From: Flavobacterium pisciphilum
GTDB lineage: Bacteria; Bacteroidota; Bacteroidia; Flavobacteriales; Flavobacteriaceae
DNA: 64,000 bases
Assembly: GCF_020905345.1 (NCBI RefSeq)
Contig: NZ_JAJJMO010000001.1
Location: 2,976,001 to 3,040,000, forward strand
Reading direction: 5' to 3'
Shown: positions 47,180 to 56,458 of the stretch, piece after piece
Numbering within the stretch: position 1 is the stretch's first letter
How the letters are laid out: every line of letters begins with the position of its first letter
Translations under genes and position numbers: made by a program
The notes under the pieces: generated by a model
Databases searched by the model: none
Told to the model about the DNA's origin: nothing
What the model saw: the letters and a program-made list of their open reading frames with translations, nothing else

Positions 47180-48426
47180 TATTGTTTTGCTTTAAGGTTA
47201 ATAGTTCCGTTCAAAAATCCAAGTACACCAGTAGGTTGTATATCAAAAGAAACCTTAAGCTCTTTTGCAACCAACAGATCACTATCAGGGTCAACTGTTG
47301 TTTTTCCGGCAGATATTTCTACAGCATTTCGCATATCTGTAAAAATATTATCTCCAATTGTCTCTAAACTAACACGGACGCCTGTAGGTAATTTACCTGC
47401 AGCATTTACCGGGTATGTTTTTTTAACTTTAGGCAGGTAAGCGGTTCTTAACTGTCTTGAACAGTCGTCCATAACACGACCGTAAGCAATTGTGTGCTCA
47501 TTCATGTTGCCTTCAGCATCTATTTTAATAGGTGCGCAAACGTGGTCGTTATTGATACGGATTCCTGCTAGACCAGGATAAGTAACCCCAAATACGTAGC
47601 CTTTATCTTCAAAAGTTTGCAATTCTGCATACACTTCTTTATTGGTTTTGTGGTTAGACAATCCCGGAACCATCCATGCTAACTTTGTACTATCCATTAA
47701 ATTGAAAGCCTCATTGTCGCCAATATTTTGATTGATAGCAGTAGCAGCACAAACTCCTAAAATTGTTCCTACGTCAGCGAATTTCTTTGCATCACCTGTT
47801 TTGGTTTCTGCATATTGCCAATCCTGACCAATAACCAATGTTACTTTTGTAGCTTCTACATTTTCAATGTCTCTTAAATCCGGTACAACTGAAGCAAGTC
47901 CATTAAGATTGTAACCTTCTACGAAAATGTGAGTAGGCATAAATTGATCATAAGCCCATTCTGCAGTTCCTTGAGCTAACGGAATACTTCCAAACACATC
48001 AGGAGCTAAACCGTCAACGTGTACAATTGGCCCTGCAATTGGATTTAAAGCGATGGCCAATTGGCGAACTTTATAATCTGAATCAATCAATAAACGTTTT
48101 AATTTATCGCCTGCAGTATCTTGAGCAATGGTCTTTAAAGTCTCCGTTTGAGAAACTGCCATAAAGTTTAACGGAATTCCTTCACCTGCCATCCGATAAA
48201 ATTCACGTACATGTCGATATACGTTTACGTTATTTGTTTGATCAAATTCAGCGGTTATTCCATTTTGCTCAGCATCATACAAACCATAAAATGTAACAGT
48301 TTTCTTGAATGCGAGAGCAGGAATTACTGGTGACCCTATAATGATAGCCGATACACGTCTATCATTATTTTGTCTATTGGCACCAACTTTGCCTTTTTTT
48401 ATTTTTACAGCATCTAAATCAGCCAT
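47179..48426 (-). CDS. Tail sheath protein (DUF2586 type)
   Basis: The 415-residue protein matches the Bacteroidota/Mu sheath type (DUF2586) in length and in stretches such as RVSAIIIGSPVIP, WMVPGLSNHKTNKEVY and the C-terminal DLLVAKELKVSFDIQPTGVLGFLNGTIN. It forms the contractile sheath and shows that the phage is a myovirus. A TTTAAA-N5-TTTAAA site lies just before the start. Confidence 0.85.
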   Translation of the reverse strand: MADLDAVKIKKGKVGANRQNNDRRVSAIIIGSPVIPALAFKKTVTFYGLYDAEQNGITAEFDQTNNVNVYRHVREFYRMAGEGIPLNFMAVSQTETLKTIAQDTAGDKLKRLLIDSDYKVRQLAIALNPIAGPIVHVDGLAPDVFGSIPLAQGTAEWAYDQFMPTHIFVEGYNLNGLASVVPDLRDIENVEATKVTLVIGQDWQYAETKTGDAKKFADVGTILGVCAATAINQNIGDNEAFNLMDSTKLAWMVPGLSNHKTNKEVYAELQTFEDKGYVFGVTYPGLAGIRINNDHVCAPIKIDAEGNMNEHTIAYGRVMDDCSRQLRTAYLPKVKKTYPVNAAGKLPTGVRVSLETIGDNIFTDMRNAVEISAGKTTVDPDSDLLVAKELKVSFDIQPTGVLGFLNGTINLKAKQ

Positions 48427-48428
48427 TG

Positions 48429-48445
48429 TTTAAATTGGTTTTAAA
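48429..48445. promoter_or_regulatory. TTTAAA-N5-TTTAAA site before the sheath gene
   Basis: TTTAAATTGGTTTTAAA lies two bases upstream of the sheath ATG. It matches three other sites in the prophage in spacing. Confidence 0.4.
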
Positions 48446-48446
48446 T

Positions 48447-48845
48447 TTATTTTTGATTGTCGGTGTCTTTGTTTCCGTTTCCTGTAACTGCAGAAGTAGT
48501 TCCAGCCGTAAGTTGATTTACTTTCCAACCATAAACCGATTTAACCGATTTACGCTCATCATTTTCAAACTCCTTTATATCTTCCAATGAAGTAGCTGCT
48601 TTTATTTTAGTAATAGTATCATTAGCGTTTAACTCTTTTTTTTCAGAAGTCGAAGCTTCGATTATTACCTTTTCTTCAGGACGTTCGAACTTGGTTAGTT
48701 TTTCATCTTTTTTAAGACTTAACCTTCCTGTATTTTCAGAAGTGAAAAATTCCTGATTTGGGTTTTCAACGTTAGCCCAAAGTATTTGATGTGTTGTGGA
48801 AGCAAACAGCTTTGCAGCTGCTTGCTTAAAAGTTTCTATACTCAT
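48447..48845 (-). CDS. Phage structural protein (Mu gp35 position)
   Basis: The 132-residue acidic protein lies between capsid and sheath genes, where Mu has gp35-gp38. Its C-terminal half has a helix with IKEFENDERKSVKSV. No family is recognised; a head-tail joining role is possible. Confidence 0.5.
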   Translation of the reverse strand: MSIETFKQAAAKLFASTTHQILWANVENPNQEFFTSENTGRLSLKKDEKLTKFERPEEKVIIEASTSEKKELNANDTITKIKAATSLEDIKEFENDERKSVKSVYGWKVNQLTAGTTSAVTGNGNKDTDNQK

Positions 48846-48857
48846 AATAAATTCAAA

Positions 48858-49943
48858 TTATACAGTTGTTGTTACTAAAGCACCAATTGCACGTGCTTTT
48901 TTAGGACTTACTAAGTATCTGTGATTGTAATTAAGAGCCGTAAATCTTGTTTGAGTATTTGGCTCATCGTAGTACATTTGTGTAGCACCTTCAGCTTTGA
49001 ACATATCCGGAGCATAAAACGCTACTGATGCTACGTTATGAGTTGCAGGATTAAAGACAGCACCAAAACTTACTTTAGTATTATTAGATGCCAAATAGAA
49101 AGGCATATTGTGATACACATACACTTTGAATCCATATAACAAAGATTTTAGTTGTCCTGTACCTACATTAGCATAATCTTGGTAAAAGTTTTTTACTTCT
49201 TTCAAAAGACTTGTAACGTGCTTAGAATTCAACACTAAAATACGTTGGCCATCGTCAGGAACTCCTGCATCACTTAAAGCACCTGCTAATGCAATAATAT
49301 CATCAACAGAACAAACTTTCTTACCTGAAATGGTAGCTCCTGTAGTTCCTAAAACAGGAGTATCGTTTGTATGACCTGATGGAGCTAAAGCGTGAATCGC
49401 TTTACCGAATTTCTTCGCCAAAATCGCATTCTTATGCTTTTTATTTGCTACTTCAATCTTATCATAAGTGATAGCATATAATTCGGTAGCTAAAATTTTT
49501 GTAGCTACAGTGTCATAAACATCCAATTGGAAGGCAATATCACCATCAGTCAAAGTACTATAACCGATTGGATAAGTAGTATTATTAATTAGCACTTCAG
49601 GATCAGCACCAATATCAACTAAATGGATTACTTGATTTTCGCCTCCTACAGAAGATTGTACGTGTCTGGATTCGTCAGGGATTTCATTTAAGAACGAGGC
49701 ATCAAGTTCCGGCTGAAAGGATTCTACTAATTGGCCAGTCCATATTTCACGATAGACACCTTCCATCGCAATACCTGCAAAAAAGGAAGGAACAAAAAAC
49801 TGTAAACCAGTGCCACCTAAAAAAATGACAGCTGTTACAATTAAGGGATTAAAGCCTGTAACTGGACTCATAAGCAAGCCTACAACTAATGCTAAAATTA
49901 AGTTAGTTATAATGGCTACAATTGATAATTTTCTTTTTTTCAT
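48858..49943 (-). CDS. Major capsid protein with hydrophobic N-terminus
   Basis: The 361-residue protein has an HK97-type body (DGQRILVLNSKHVTSLLKEVKNF, SLLYGFKVYVYHNMPFY, RYLVSPKKARAIGAL). It lies next to the protease-scaffold gene as in Mu. The first about 57 residues form two hydrophobic helices (IVAIITNLILALVVGLLM and PLIVTAVIFLGGTGLQFFV), unusual for a capsid protein; they may be removed by the head protease or guide assembly at the membrane. Confidence 0.8.
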   Translation of the reverse strand: MKKRKLSIVAIITNLILALVVGLLMSPVTGFNPLIVTAVIFLGGTGLQFFVPSFFAGIAMEGVYREIWTGQLVESFQPELDASFLNEIPDESRHVQSSVGGENQVIHLVDIGADPEVLINNTTYPIGYSTLTDGDIAFQLDVYDTVATKILATELYAITYDKIEVANKKHKNAILAKKFGKAIHALAPSGHTNDTPVLGTTGATISGKKVCSVDDIIALAGALSDAGVPDDGQRILVLNSKHVTSLLKEVKNFYQDYANVGTGQLKSLLYGFKVYVYHNMPFYLASNNTKVSFGAVFNPATHNVASVAFYAPDMFKAEGATQMYYDEPNTQTRFTALNYNHRYLVSPKKARAIGALVTTTV

Positions 49944-49971
49944 AATAAAAATTTGGTTTTTGTTTAACTAC

Positions 49972-49990
49972 GCCGCCAAGCCTATTGAAC
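49972..49990 (-). promoter_or_regulatory. TTGGCG-loop hairpin before the capsid gene
   Basis: On the minus strand TTCAATAGGC is followed by loop TTGGCG and an imperfect arm about 30 bases before the capsid ATG. A related hairpin with the same loop precedes the gene at 61454. Confidence 0.3.
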
Positions 49991-50006
49991 AATGATTTTT
50001 TACTTT

Positions 50007-51128
50007 TTACTTTTTGTATTTGGCTTTTAAAATTTCCTGAAACGTTTCCGGTTCTTCTTTAGCCAAAGCTTCAAAACCTTTTGGGTCTTCTTTTTGCCAT
50101 TTGTCAAAATCCCAGTTTTCACGACCTACAGGAGCATTATTTTTACCTCCATTACCTTGCATTTGACCTGTAATAGATTGACGTGCCGGAATAGCTGCTA
50201 AAACAGTTTTTAAAACTTCAACACCGGAAGCAGTCGCAATACCTTCATAAGTTGCCACTTGGTCTTGTGTAATTTTACCCGCTTTTTTAGCAGCTTCGAT
50301 TTCTGCAGTAATTGCAGCTTTTCCTTGTATAGCTAATTTTTCTTCTAAAGCTTTAGTTTTTTCATTAGCTGCTTTTACATCGGCTTCCGCTTTTGTTATT
50401 TTACCTTCATAGTGATTTCTAACAGCATCAATAATAGCTGTGTCTGAACTTTCAGCAGTTACACCTTGTAAACCCAAGGCTTCAATAATTGGTTTTTTCA
50501 TATCGTTGTCTAATTTTATATGTGAGGTTTCTTTCTCCGTTAATAATGCAGTAAATTGGTAGTACATCCCTTGAGCACCTAATTCTTTAGGATTAAGATT
50601 AGCCATTAACGTATCGCTTTCCGGTTCAATAATTTCAGATATTAAACCTTCTTTCAAAGATTGTTCGGCATCGAACCAGTTATCACCTGTCATCCATTTA
50701 GAAACATAGCTTTCAGATTTACCAGTGCTATCAACTAAAAGGAATTTGAAGTTTTTTTCAATTGACCTTAAAAGCTTTCCAGTATTTTCATGGTCGTTTG
50801 CGTTACCATGGGTACTACCAGATGGGGCGTGAATCATCAAATATCCATTTCGTACCATACGAGGTTTCTTTTTGCGGGACTGACTGATTATTGCACCCAT
50901 CGAAGCAGCTATACCAATGATGTCAATATTGTTAACATTTTTACTGTTTTGAATAGTGTTATATATAAGATTTCCGTCAAACACAGAACCTCCATAAGTG
51001 TGGAGCTTTACATCAATATCATTGTATTGTCCTTCCATTTGAGAAAAAATAGAAACGAATTCCATTCCATCACCATCCCAAATTTGACCGTATGCGGTTA
51101 TCGTATTTTGCTTAACTAAAAAATTCAT
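50007..51128 (-). CDS. ClpP-like head maturation protease with scaffold tail
   Basis: The 373-residue protein has an N-terminal ClpP-like domain with the nucleophile Ser in AASMGA and His in LMIHAPSG, and then a coiled-coil, Ala/Lys/Glu-rich scaffold region (residues about 210-290). It would guide capsid assembly and then trim head proteins. It is divergent from the small terminase gene at 51255. Confidence 0.88.
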   Translation of the reverse strand: MNFLVKQNTITAYGQIWDGDGMEFVSIFSQMEGQYNDIDVKLHTYGGSVFDGNLIYNTIQNSKNVNNIDIIGIAASMGAIISQSRKKKPRMVRNGYLMIHAPSGSTHGNANDHENTGKLLRSIEKNFKFLLVDSTGKSESYVSKWMTGDNWFDAEQSLKEGLISEIIEPESDTLMANLNPKELGAQGMYYQFTALLTEKETSHIKLDNDMKKPIIEALGLQGVTAESSDTAIIDAVRNHYEGKITKAEADVKAANEKTKALEEKLAIQGKAAITAEIEAAKKAGKITQDQVATYEGIATASGVEVLKTVLAAIPARQSITGQMQGNGGKNNAPVGRENWDFDKWQKEDPKGFEALAKEEPETFQEILKAKYKK

Positions 51129-51254
51129 TTTTAAAACTTTGAAGCAAAGATGTGATGATAAAACACGTTATAAAAAATAGTTCGCAAGGGTTGCAACAAT
51201 TTTAGTTTACACCTTGATTTATAAGGAAGTTTGCATTTAAAACACTATAAAAAT
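51129..51254. promoter_or_regulatory. Divergent late promoter region
   Basis: This 126-base gap separates the minus-strand head operon from the plus-strand packaging operon. It holds CATCTTTG on the minus strand (51145-51152; one mismatch to TAnnTTTG), and AAAACACGTT (51160-51169), which also forms the core of the site at 53744. An imperfect dyad around GTTCGCAAGGGTTGCAAC is at 51180. Confidence 0.45.
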
Positions 51255-51698
51255 ATGTCAAGTTTGCTCACAAATCAGGCGAAAAAAGTAATGGCCGAAC
51301 GAATGTTTGTTGAAGACGGAATGACGGCAAAAGCTATTGCTGAACAATTAGACGTATCTGAACAAACATTATCAAAATGGAGAAAAGGAAAAGAAGGAGA
51401 AAAGTCTTGGGATGATAAACGTGCTGAAATGTTGGCCTCGCCACATAAGATTAAAGAGATTTTATTAAAAGAGCTAATTCTTGTAGCAGGTGGTGAAAAA
51501 TCGAAAGTAGATGCTGATGCTTTAGCAAAAATTAATAAGGTGATTGAAAGTCTTTCCGATAAAATTAGCGTTCAAGTGGTCTTTTCCGTTTTTAAAGAAT
51601 TTGATAACTGGATGGCAGATCAAGACCCAAAAACAGCAATCTTATTTACTGAATGGCACAAACAATTTTTATTATATAAAATTAATCTTGAAGGCTAA
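51255..51698 (+). CDS. Terminase small subunit-like protein
   Basis: The protein has an N-terminal helix-turn-helix (MTAKAIAEQLDVSEQTLSKWRKG) and a C-terminal helical part, the usual form of small terminases of Mu-like phages. It would recognise DNA for packaging. ATG 51255 is preferred to TTG 51231. The stop shares a base with the large terminase start (TAATG). Confidence 0.75.
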   Translation: MSSLLTNQAKKVMAERMFVEDGMTAKAIAEQLDVSEQTLSKWRKGKEGEKSWDDKRAEMLASPHKIKEILLKELILVAGGEKSKVDADALAKINKVIESLSDKISVQVVFSVFKEFDNWMADQDPKTAILFTEWHKQFLLYKINLEG

Positions 51699-53266
51699 TG
51701 ACTCCAGCATTACAAAAAATACTTAAGCAATACGAGGAGCATTGTAGAAAGGTAGGTCAAGCGACCACGATTAACATAAATGAAAAGCCTGCAGATAAAA
51801 TCAAACGTATCCAAAATCTTGAAGAGGACTATGTTAGATGGTTTGAGCATTACTTCCCTATGTATGCTAAAGCTCCTTGCGCCCCTTATCATATCGAAAT
51901 GGCTGATTTGATCATCAATAATAAAATTATTGATATTCTGCTTGAAATATATCGTTCAGGTGCAAAGTCAGTTCATGCTGACATGGGAATTCCGCTTTAC
52001 TTATACTATACAAAAGATTTGTTTTTCATGCTTTTAATAGGTCAAACAGTCGATAAAGGGAAAAAACTAATATCTGATATTCAAGCTCAATTGCAATACA
52101 ATCAAAGACTTTTAAATGATTATGGCAGTCGCTATAAATATGGTGATTGGTCTGAAGGTGATTTTAGTACCATTGATGGTGTAAAGTTCGTTAGTCGTGG
52201 TTTTCGTCAGTCAGTTCGTGGTTTAAGAGAACAAGCGGAACGACCAGATTACATTGTGATTGATGACGTTGACAGCAAAGAATTATGTAACAACGAAAAA
52301 CGATCACGTAAAGCTTATGAGTGGGTTTGGGAGGATTTAAAAGGAACTTTTGACGAAGGTTCAAAACGTAAACGCTTCGTCTGTGCAAACAACAACTTTC
52401 ATAAAAACACCATTATTAACCAACTAAAACAAGAGTTTGAAAGAATAAATGTAAAGGCACAAGATGCTAGACGTAAAATTAAACACTTTGTAGTTACAGC
52501 TAAAGCAGTTTTGGATTTACACACATTTGAACCTTCATGGCCACAAAAAACAGATTCCGAATATTGGCGAACCAAGTTTGAAGAAACTCCCTATCGTTCC
52601 TTTATGCGTGAATACATGCACGTACACATTCAAGATGGAGAAATTTTCAAACCGGAATACATTCAATACAAAGAAATGTTATCACTTGATCAGTATGAAG
52701 GATTGTGTTTCTATGGGGATTTATCTTATAAAGAAGCGGGAGATTATAAAGGAATGGGACTGATTGGGAAAAAGGGACGTGAGTTTCATTTGATATTTTG
52801 CTTTTTAAGAAAGTCTTCACGTAAGATATTAGCTCAGTGGTTATACGATCTTGTTGAAGATAACAAGCTACTAGATTATAACATTACATATCAAATTGAA
52901 GGATTGTTTGCAATGGATGATTTTGTAAATGATTTTGATGTTGAAGGCGATGAGCGTGGATGGTATATTCCAGTTACTGCAGATAAAAAAAGTAAAACGG
53001 ATAAGTTCGACCGTATAGAAAGTATGGCAGGATATTTTGAGAGACGAAATGTATTTTTTAATATCAAATACAGAGGAAATAATGACTATCAAACTATGGA
53101 AGATCAGTTGTACGCTTTTGAAAAAGGAAGTGGAGCTAACGATGATGGCCCAGATTTCTTTCAGTCCGGAATATCCAAAGTAAACCAAATTACATTCGTA
53201 ACCAAATTTGAACCAAAAACCACTAGCCGAAAAGATTTATTAAAAGACAAAAAAAACAGATTTTAG
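51698..53266 (+). CDS. Terminase large subunit (Mu gp28-like)
   Basis: The 522-residue protein has an ATPase domain with a variant P-loop RSGAKSVHADMGIP (residues about 86-99), Walker B YIVIDDVDS, and an RNase H-like nuclease domain with LCFYGDLSYKEAGDYKGMGL. It powers headful DNA packaging. It abuts the next gene without gap. Confidence 0.87.
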   Translation: MTPALQKILKQYEEHCRKVGQATTININEKPADKIKRIQNLEEDYVRWFEHYFPMYAKAPCAPYHIEMADLIINNKIIDILLEIYRSGAKSVHADMGIPLYLYYTKDLFFMLLIGQTVDKGKKLISDIQAQLQYNQRLLNDYGSRYKYGDWSEGDFSTIDGVKFVSRGFRQSVRGLREQAERPDYIVIDDVDSKELCNNEKRSRKAYEWVWEDLKGTFDEGSKRKRFVCANNNFHKNTIINQLKQEFERINVKAQDARRKIKHFVVTAKAVLDLHTFEPSWPQKTDSEYWRTKFEETPYRSFMREYMHVHIQDGEIFKPEYIQYKEMLSLDQYEGLCFYGDLSYKEAGDYKGMGLIGKKGREFHLIFCFLRKSSRKILAQWLYDLVEDNKLLDYNITYQIEGLFAMDDFVNDFDVEGDERGWYIPVTADKKSKTDKFDRIESMAGYFERRNVFFNIKYRGNNDYQTMEDQLYAFEKGSGANDDGPDFFQSGISKVNQITFVTKFEPKTTSRKDLLKDKKNRF

Positions 53267-53734
53267 ATGAGCCGATTTATAAAAGATAGTGATTACGCCG
53301 TACTAATTCGTACCGAAATTAAAAACATTTTACTTGAAAATTATAGTGAAACCAAGCTTTTAAGCGCTGAGCAAATGGCGATTTCTCAAATCAAAAACTA
53401 TTTAGCGGGGCGTTATGATGTAGGATTGATTTTTACACCTCCTTTAGAACCTGTTGAAGGTGAAAACCCGGGCAATCAAATTGACACCCGAAACGCTCAT
53501 ATTGTGATGATCACTATTGATTGTGCATTGTACCATTTATATTGTTCAATTGCTCCAAATAAGATTCCTGAACATCGCAACAATCGATATCAAGATGTTA
53601 TGGAATGGCTCAAATTGATAGCAGAAGGTAAAGGCTATGCAGACCTTCCACTAATCAAGGACGAAACTACAGGAGAAGTTAAAGACAATTTTAGATTATC
53701 AAGTAACAACAAAGCTTCTAATAACAAATGGTAG
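53267..53734 (+). CDS. Mu gp36-like protein (DUF1320)
   Basis: The 155-residue protein has AEQMAISQIKNYLAGRYDV and the C-terminal RYQDVMEWLKLIAEGKGYADLP of the DUF1320/gp36 family, which joins head and tail. It starts at the base after the terminase stop. Confidence 0.82.
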   Translation: MSRFIKDSDYAVLIRTEIKNILLENYSETKLLSAEQMAISQIKNYLAGRYDVGLIFTPPLEPVEGENPGNQIDTRNAHIVMITIDCALYHLYCSIAPNKIPEHRNNRYQDVMEWLKLIAEGKGYADLPLIKDETTGEVKDNFRLSSNNKASNNKW

Positions 53735-53743
53735 CGAGTGTAA

Positions 53744-53760
53744 TTTAAAACACGTTTAAA
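53744..53760. promoter_or_regulatory. TTTAAA-N5-TTTAAA site before the portal gene
   Basis: TTTAAAACACGTTTAAA lies 30 bases upstream of the portal ATG. It shares both boxes and the xCxCG centre with the site at 58716. Confidence 0.45.
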
Positions 53761-53789
53761 CTCAATTCTAAGGCACAATTATATATTTT

Positions 53790-56348
53790 ATGAGAAAGAA
53801 TACAAACAAACTACTTAACAACCGAAATAAGGGCTTTTTTTCGCCCGTTGCAAAATCTGACACTCAACCTGTAAAATCAGTAAAGCGTGCGGATGCAATC
53901 ATTATGCAAGTTGCAAAAGCATATAAAGACAGAAGTAGAAAAGATATCCAATCTTGGAGAACAGCACTTATGGCAATCGACCATATTGACACACCAAGGT
54001 ATAATCGTTATTTTGATTTAGTAGATGATTTAAAAACAGACGGAACTCTTGTGAAAAATGTAATTCTTAGAAAGACCGCTACGTTAAGTGTTGGATTTCA
54101 AATAAGAAATAGTAAGACGGGAGAAATAAACCAATTGGCCACTAAGCTTTTTAATCAGAAATGGTTTTATCGTTATCTGAGTCTTGAACTAGACGCTATT
54201 ATTTTCGGAACAAGATTACTCGAATTTTTAGAGTTTAATGGCAAAAGAATTAAAATATCTGTTTTGCCATCTAGAAATTTAGTTCCTAGTCAGAAAAGGT
54301 TTTACCCTGATTTATCCAAAGACAAATCTTTCATTCAATATGATTCTGAAGAAAATAAGCCATGGGTTTTGGAATTAAACCAAGATGATTCTTTAGGTCT
54401 TATAAATAACATCATTCCCAATCTTATCTGGAAAAAAAATGTAGCACAAGCTTGGGCTGAATTTTGTGAAAAATTTGGAATGCCTTTAATATCTGCTACC
54501 ACAAATAACAATAATGCAGCACATATTGATAATGTTGAAAAGCAATTGTTAGCATTAGCAGAAGCTTCTGTGGGTGTATTTCCTGAAGGAACAACTGTCA
54601 AGTTTGATGAGGCCAACAGAACGGATGCTTACAATGTTTACTCAAAATTTATTGAACACAATACTACTGAAATTTCGGGTGTTTTGGTTGGTTCTAATAC
54701 TATTGGAAATAATGAAGCAAATCGTTCCAACACAGAAGTACATGAACGCTCATTAGATTTCAAAATTAGTCAATCCGACCGTAGAGATATAGGCTTTAAT
54801 ATCAATGATGAACTATTGACCTTATTGAAAATTCAAGGCTATAACTACATTTCTGATGATGACGAATTTGAATGGATTGAAAGCAAGGAGGAAATTGATC
54901 TAAATAAATTTTGGGAAATCGTTAAAGGCTTTATGGAGGAATATGATGTTGACGAGGAATGGCTATCTAAAACTTTTAGCATCCCTATTATCGGTAAAAA
55001 AAAAAGCCCCAACCCAACTTTAACGGAGAATACGAGTAATGCTGTAGCATTATTTAAAATGCCAAATTATCCAGTTTCGACATGTTGCCCTGGATACGAA
55101 TTTCCAACAGCTGTAGCTAAGCCAAAAAACTTAGAGGATTTAACTAATAGACTACTTGAAGCCCTTTGGAAAAACGAAGATACTAAAGGCATTGAAGGTA
55201 ATTTGATTGTTGAAGAAGCTTTACAATTAGTACAAGGTTTAAAATCCGGTTATGGCGCAATTACCGGTTACAATACTCCGGATTCCTTAGCCTATCAAAT
55301 GATGGAATATAACTTGTTTGAGTTTTCAGCATCGAAGACAGAAGCACGTTTAGCTACAATGACCGATTTGCTAATTGACCAGGAGAAAAACCAAATCAGA
55401 TCAGAAGCTGATTTTAAGAAACTGGCTAATGAAAAAATCAAAGATTTAAATCAAAACTATTTAACAACTGAATATAATCTATCGGTTGCAGTCGGTCAAA
55501 ATTCAGCAGCATATCAACGATTTTTATCTGAAAAGGATACAGTTACATCGTACGTTCAATATCAAACTGCAGGAGATTCTAAGGTGCGAAATGAACACGC
55601 TAAATTGGATGGTAAAATTTTCAATTTAAGTGATCGTGAAGCTATGAAGTTATTTCCGCCAAATGGTCCGGGTTGTCGTTGTGAGTTTATACAATATAAT
55701 CGCACTCCACAAGCAGGCGAAGTAATGAGCGGTAAAGTAGCTCAGGAAATGCTTGACGCTGAAAATGCGAACTGGTCAAAAAGTCAATTCAATCTTAACC
55801 GTGGTGATTTGAAAGAAGTGTTTACTAAATCTCAATTCTACAGCGATATAAAAGGACTTCCAAAAAAGTTAAATGATATGACGTTCGATAAATATGATTT
55901 ACCTAAATGGAGTGAATTTAAATCTGATTTAAACACTATTTCACTTGACGAAAGCATTACAACAGAAAACGTAAAGGAACTGTTTAAAAAGGATAAATCC
56001 GGGGCATTTATGGGTTTTAAAGATTACTATGGTCGTAAGATGGTTTTAGCTGAAAAGAATTTTGAATTTCATACAAAAGGAAAGTATATAAAACCGAACG
56101 AAAACAGACATCAACTATTCCCACATATCAAAGATATATTGAACCAACCTGACGAAGTTTGGTATAATACTCAGGATAAATTAGACGGCAAATTTCAGTC
56201 CAGGTACTTGAAGTTTTACAATGATAAAATTATAGTAATTGATTGCGAAATGTCGAACAAAGGTCTAGAAGTTAAAACGTGGTATGAAGCAAAAAAAGAA
56301 GACCTAAACTTGCGCAAAGGTCTTCTTATTAGGAACTCGAAAAAATAA
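53790..56348 (+). CDS. Portal-gpF fusion with C-terminal PBECR-like nuclease domain
   Basis: The 852-residue protein combines a DUF935 portal (residues 1 to about 400; WRTALMAIDHIDTPRYNRYFD, RSNTEVHERSLDFK), a Mu gpF head-morphogenesis domain (about 450-640; VRNEHAKLDGKIFNLSD, FPPNGPGCRCEF) and a C-terminal domain (about 690-852) with HQLFPHIKDILNQPDEVWYN, RYLKFYNDKIIVIDCE and KTWYEAKKEDLNLRKGLLI. The last pattern resembles PBECR (phage barnase-EndoU-colicin-RelE-like) nuclease domains. In Mu, portal and F are separate genes. Confidence 0.82.
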   Translation: MRKNTNKLLNNRNKGFFSPVAKSDTQPVKSVKRADAIIMQVAKAYKDRSRKDIQSWRTALMAIDHIDTPRYNRYFDLVDDLKTDGTLVKNVILRKTATLSVGFQIRNSKTGEINQLATKLFNQKWFYRYLSLELDAIIFGTRLLEFLEFNGKRIKISVLPSRNLVPSQKRFYPDLSKDKSFIQYDSEENKPWVLELNQDDSLGLINNIIPNLIWKKNVAQAWAEFCEKFGMPLISATTNNNNAAHIDNVEKQLLALAEASVGVFPEGTTVKFDEANRTDAYNVYSKFIEHNTTEISGVLVGSNTIGNNEANRSNTEVHERSLDFKISQSDRRDIGFNINDELLTLLKIQGYNYISDDDEFEWIESKEEIDLNKFWEIVKGFMEEYDVDEEWLSKTFSIPIIGKKKSPNPTLTENTSNAVALFKMPNYPVSTCCPGYEFPTAVAKPKNLEDLTNRLLEALWKNEDTKGIEGNLIVEEALQLVQGLKSGYGAITGYNTPDSLAYQMMEYNLFEFSASKTEARLATMTDLLIDQEKNQIRSEADFKKLANEKIKDLNQNYLTTEYNLSVAVGQNSAAYQRFLSEKDTVTSYVQYQTAGDSKVRNEHAKLDGKIFNLSDREAMKLFPPNGPGCRCEFIQYNRTPQAGEVMSGKVAQEMLDAENANWSKSQFNLNRGDLKEVFTKSQFYSDIKGLPKKLNDMTFDKYDLPKWSEFKSDLNTISLDESITTENVKELFKKDKSGAFMGFKDYYGRKMVLAEKNFEFHTKGKYIKPNENRHQLFPHIKDILNQPDEVWYNTQDKLDGKFQSRYLKFYNDKIIVIDCEMSNKGLEVKTWYEAKKEDLNLRKGLLIRNSKK
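56297..56327 (-). terminator. Minus-strand terminator inside the portal fusion gene
   Basis: The 9-bp stem AAGAAGACC / GGTCTTCTT lies in the last codons of the portal gene. On the minus strand it is followed by seven T residues, so it would stop antisense transcription. Confidence 0.6.
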
Positions 56349-56458
56349 CACCCTCAATTAAATGAACCCTTCACGCTATGTATTCCTTATCTCAGTGAGC
56401 GCTAATGTTAGAGGCATCATTTTTACTTGATAGTACAAAGATATAAAAAAATAACAAT

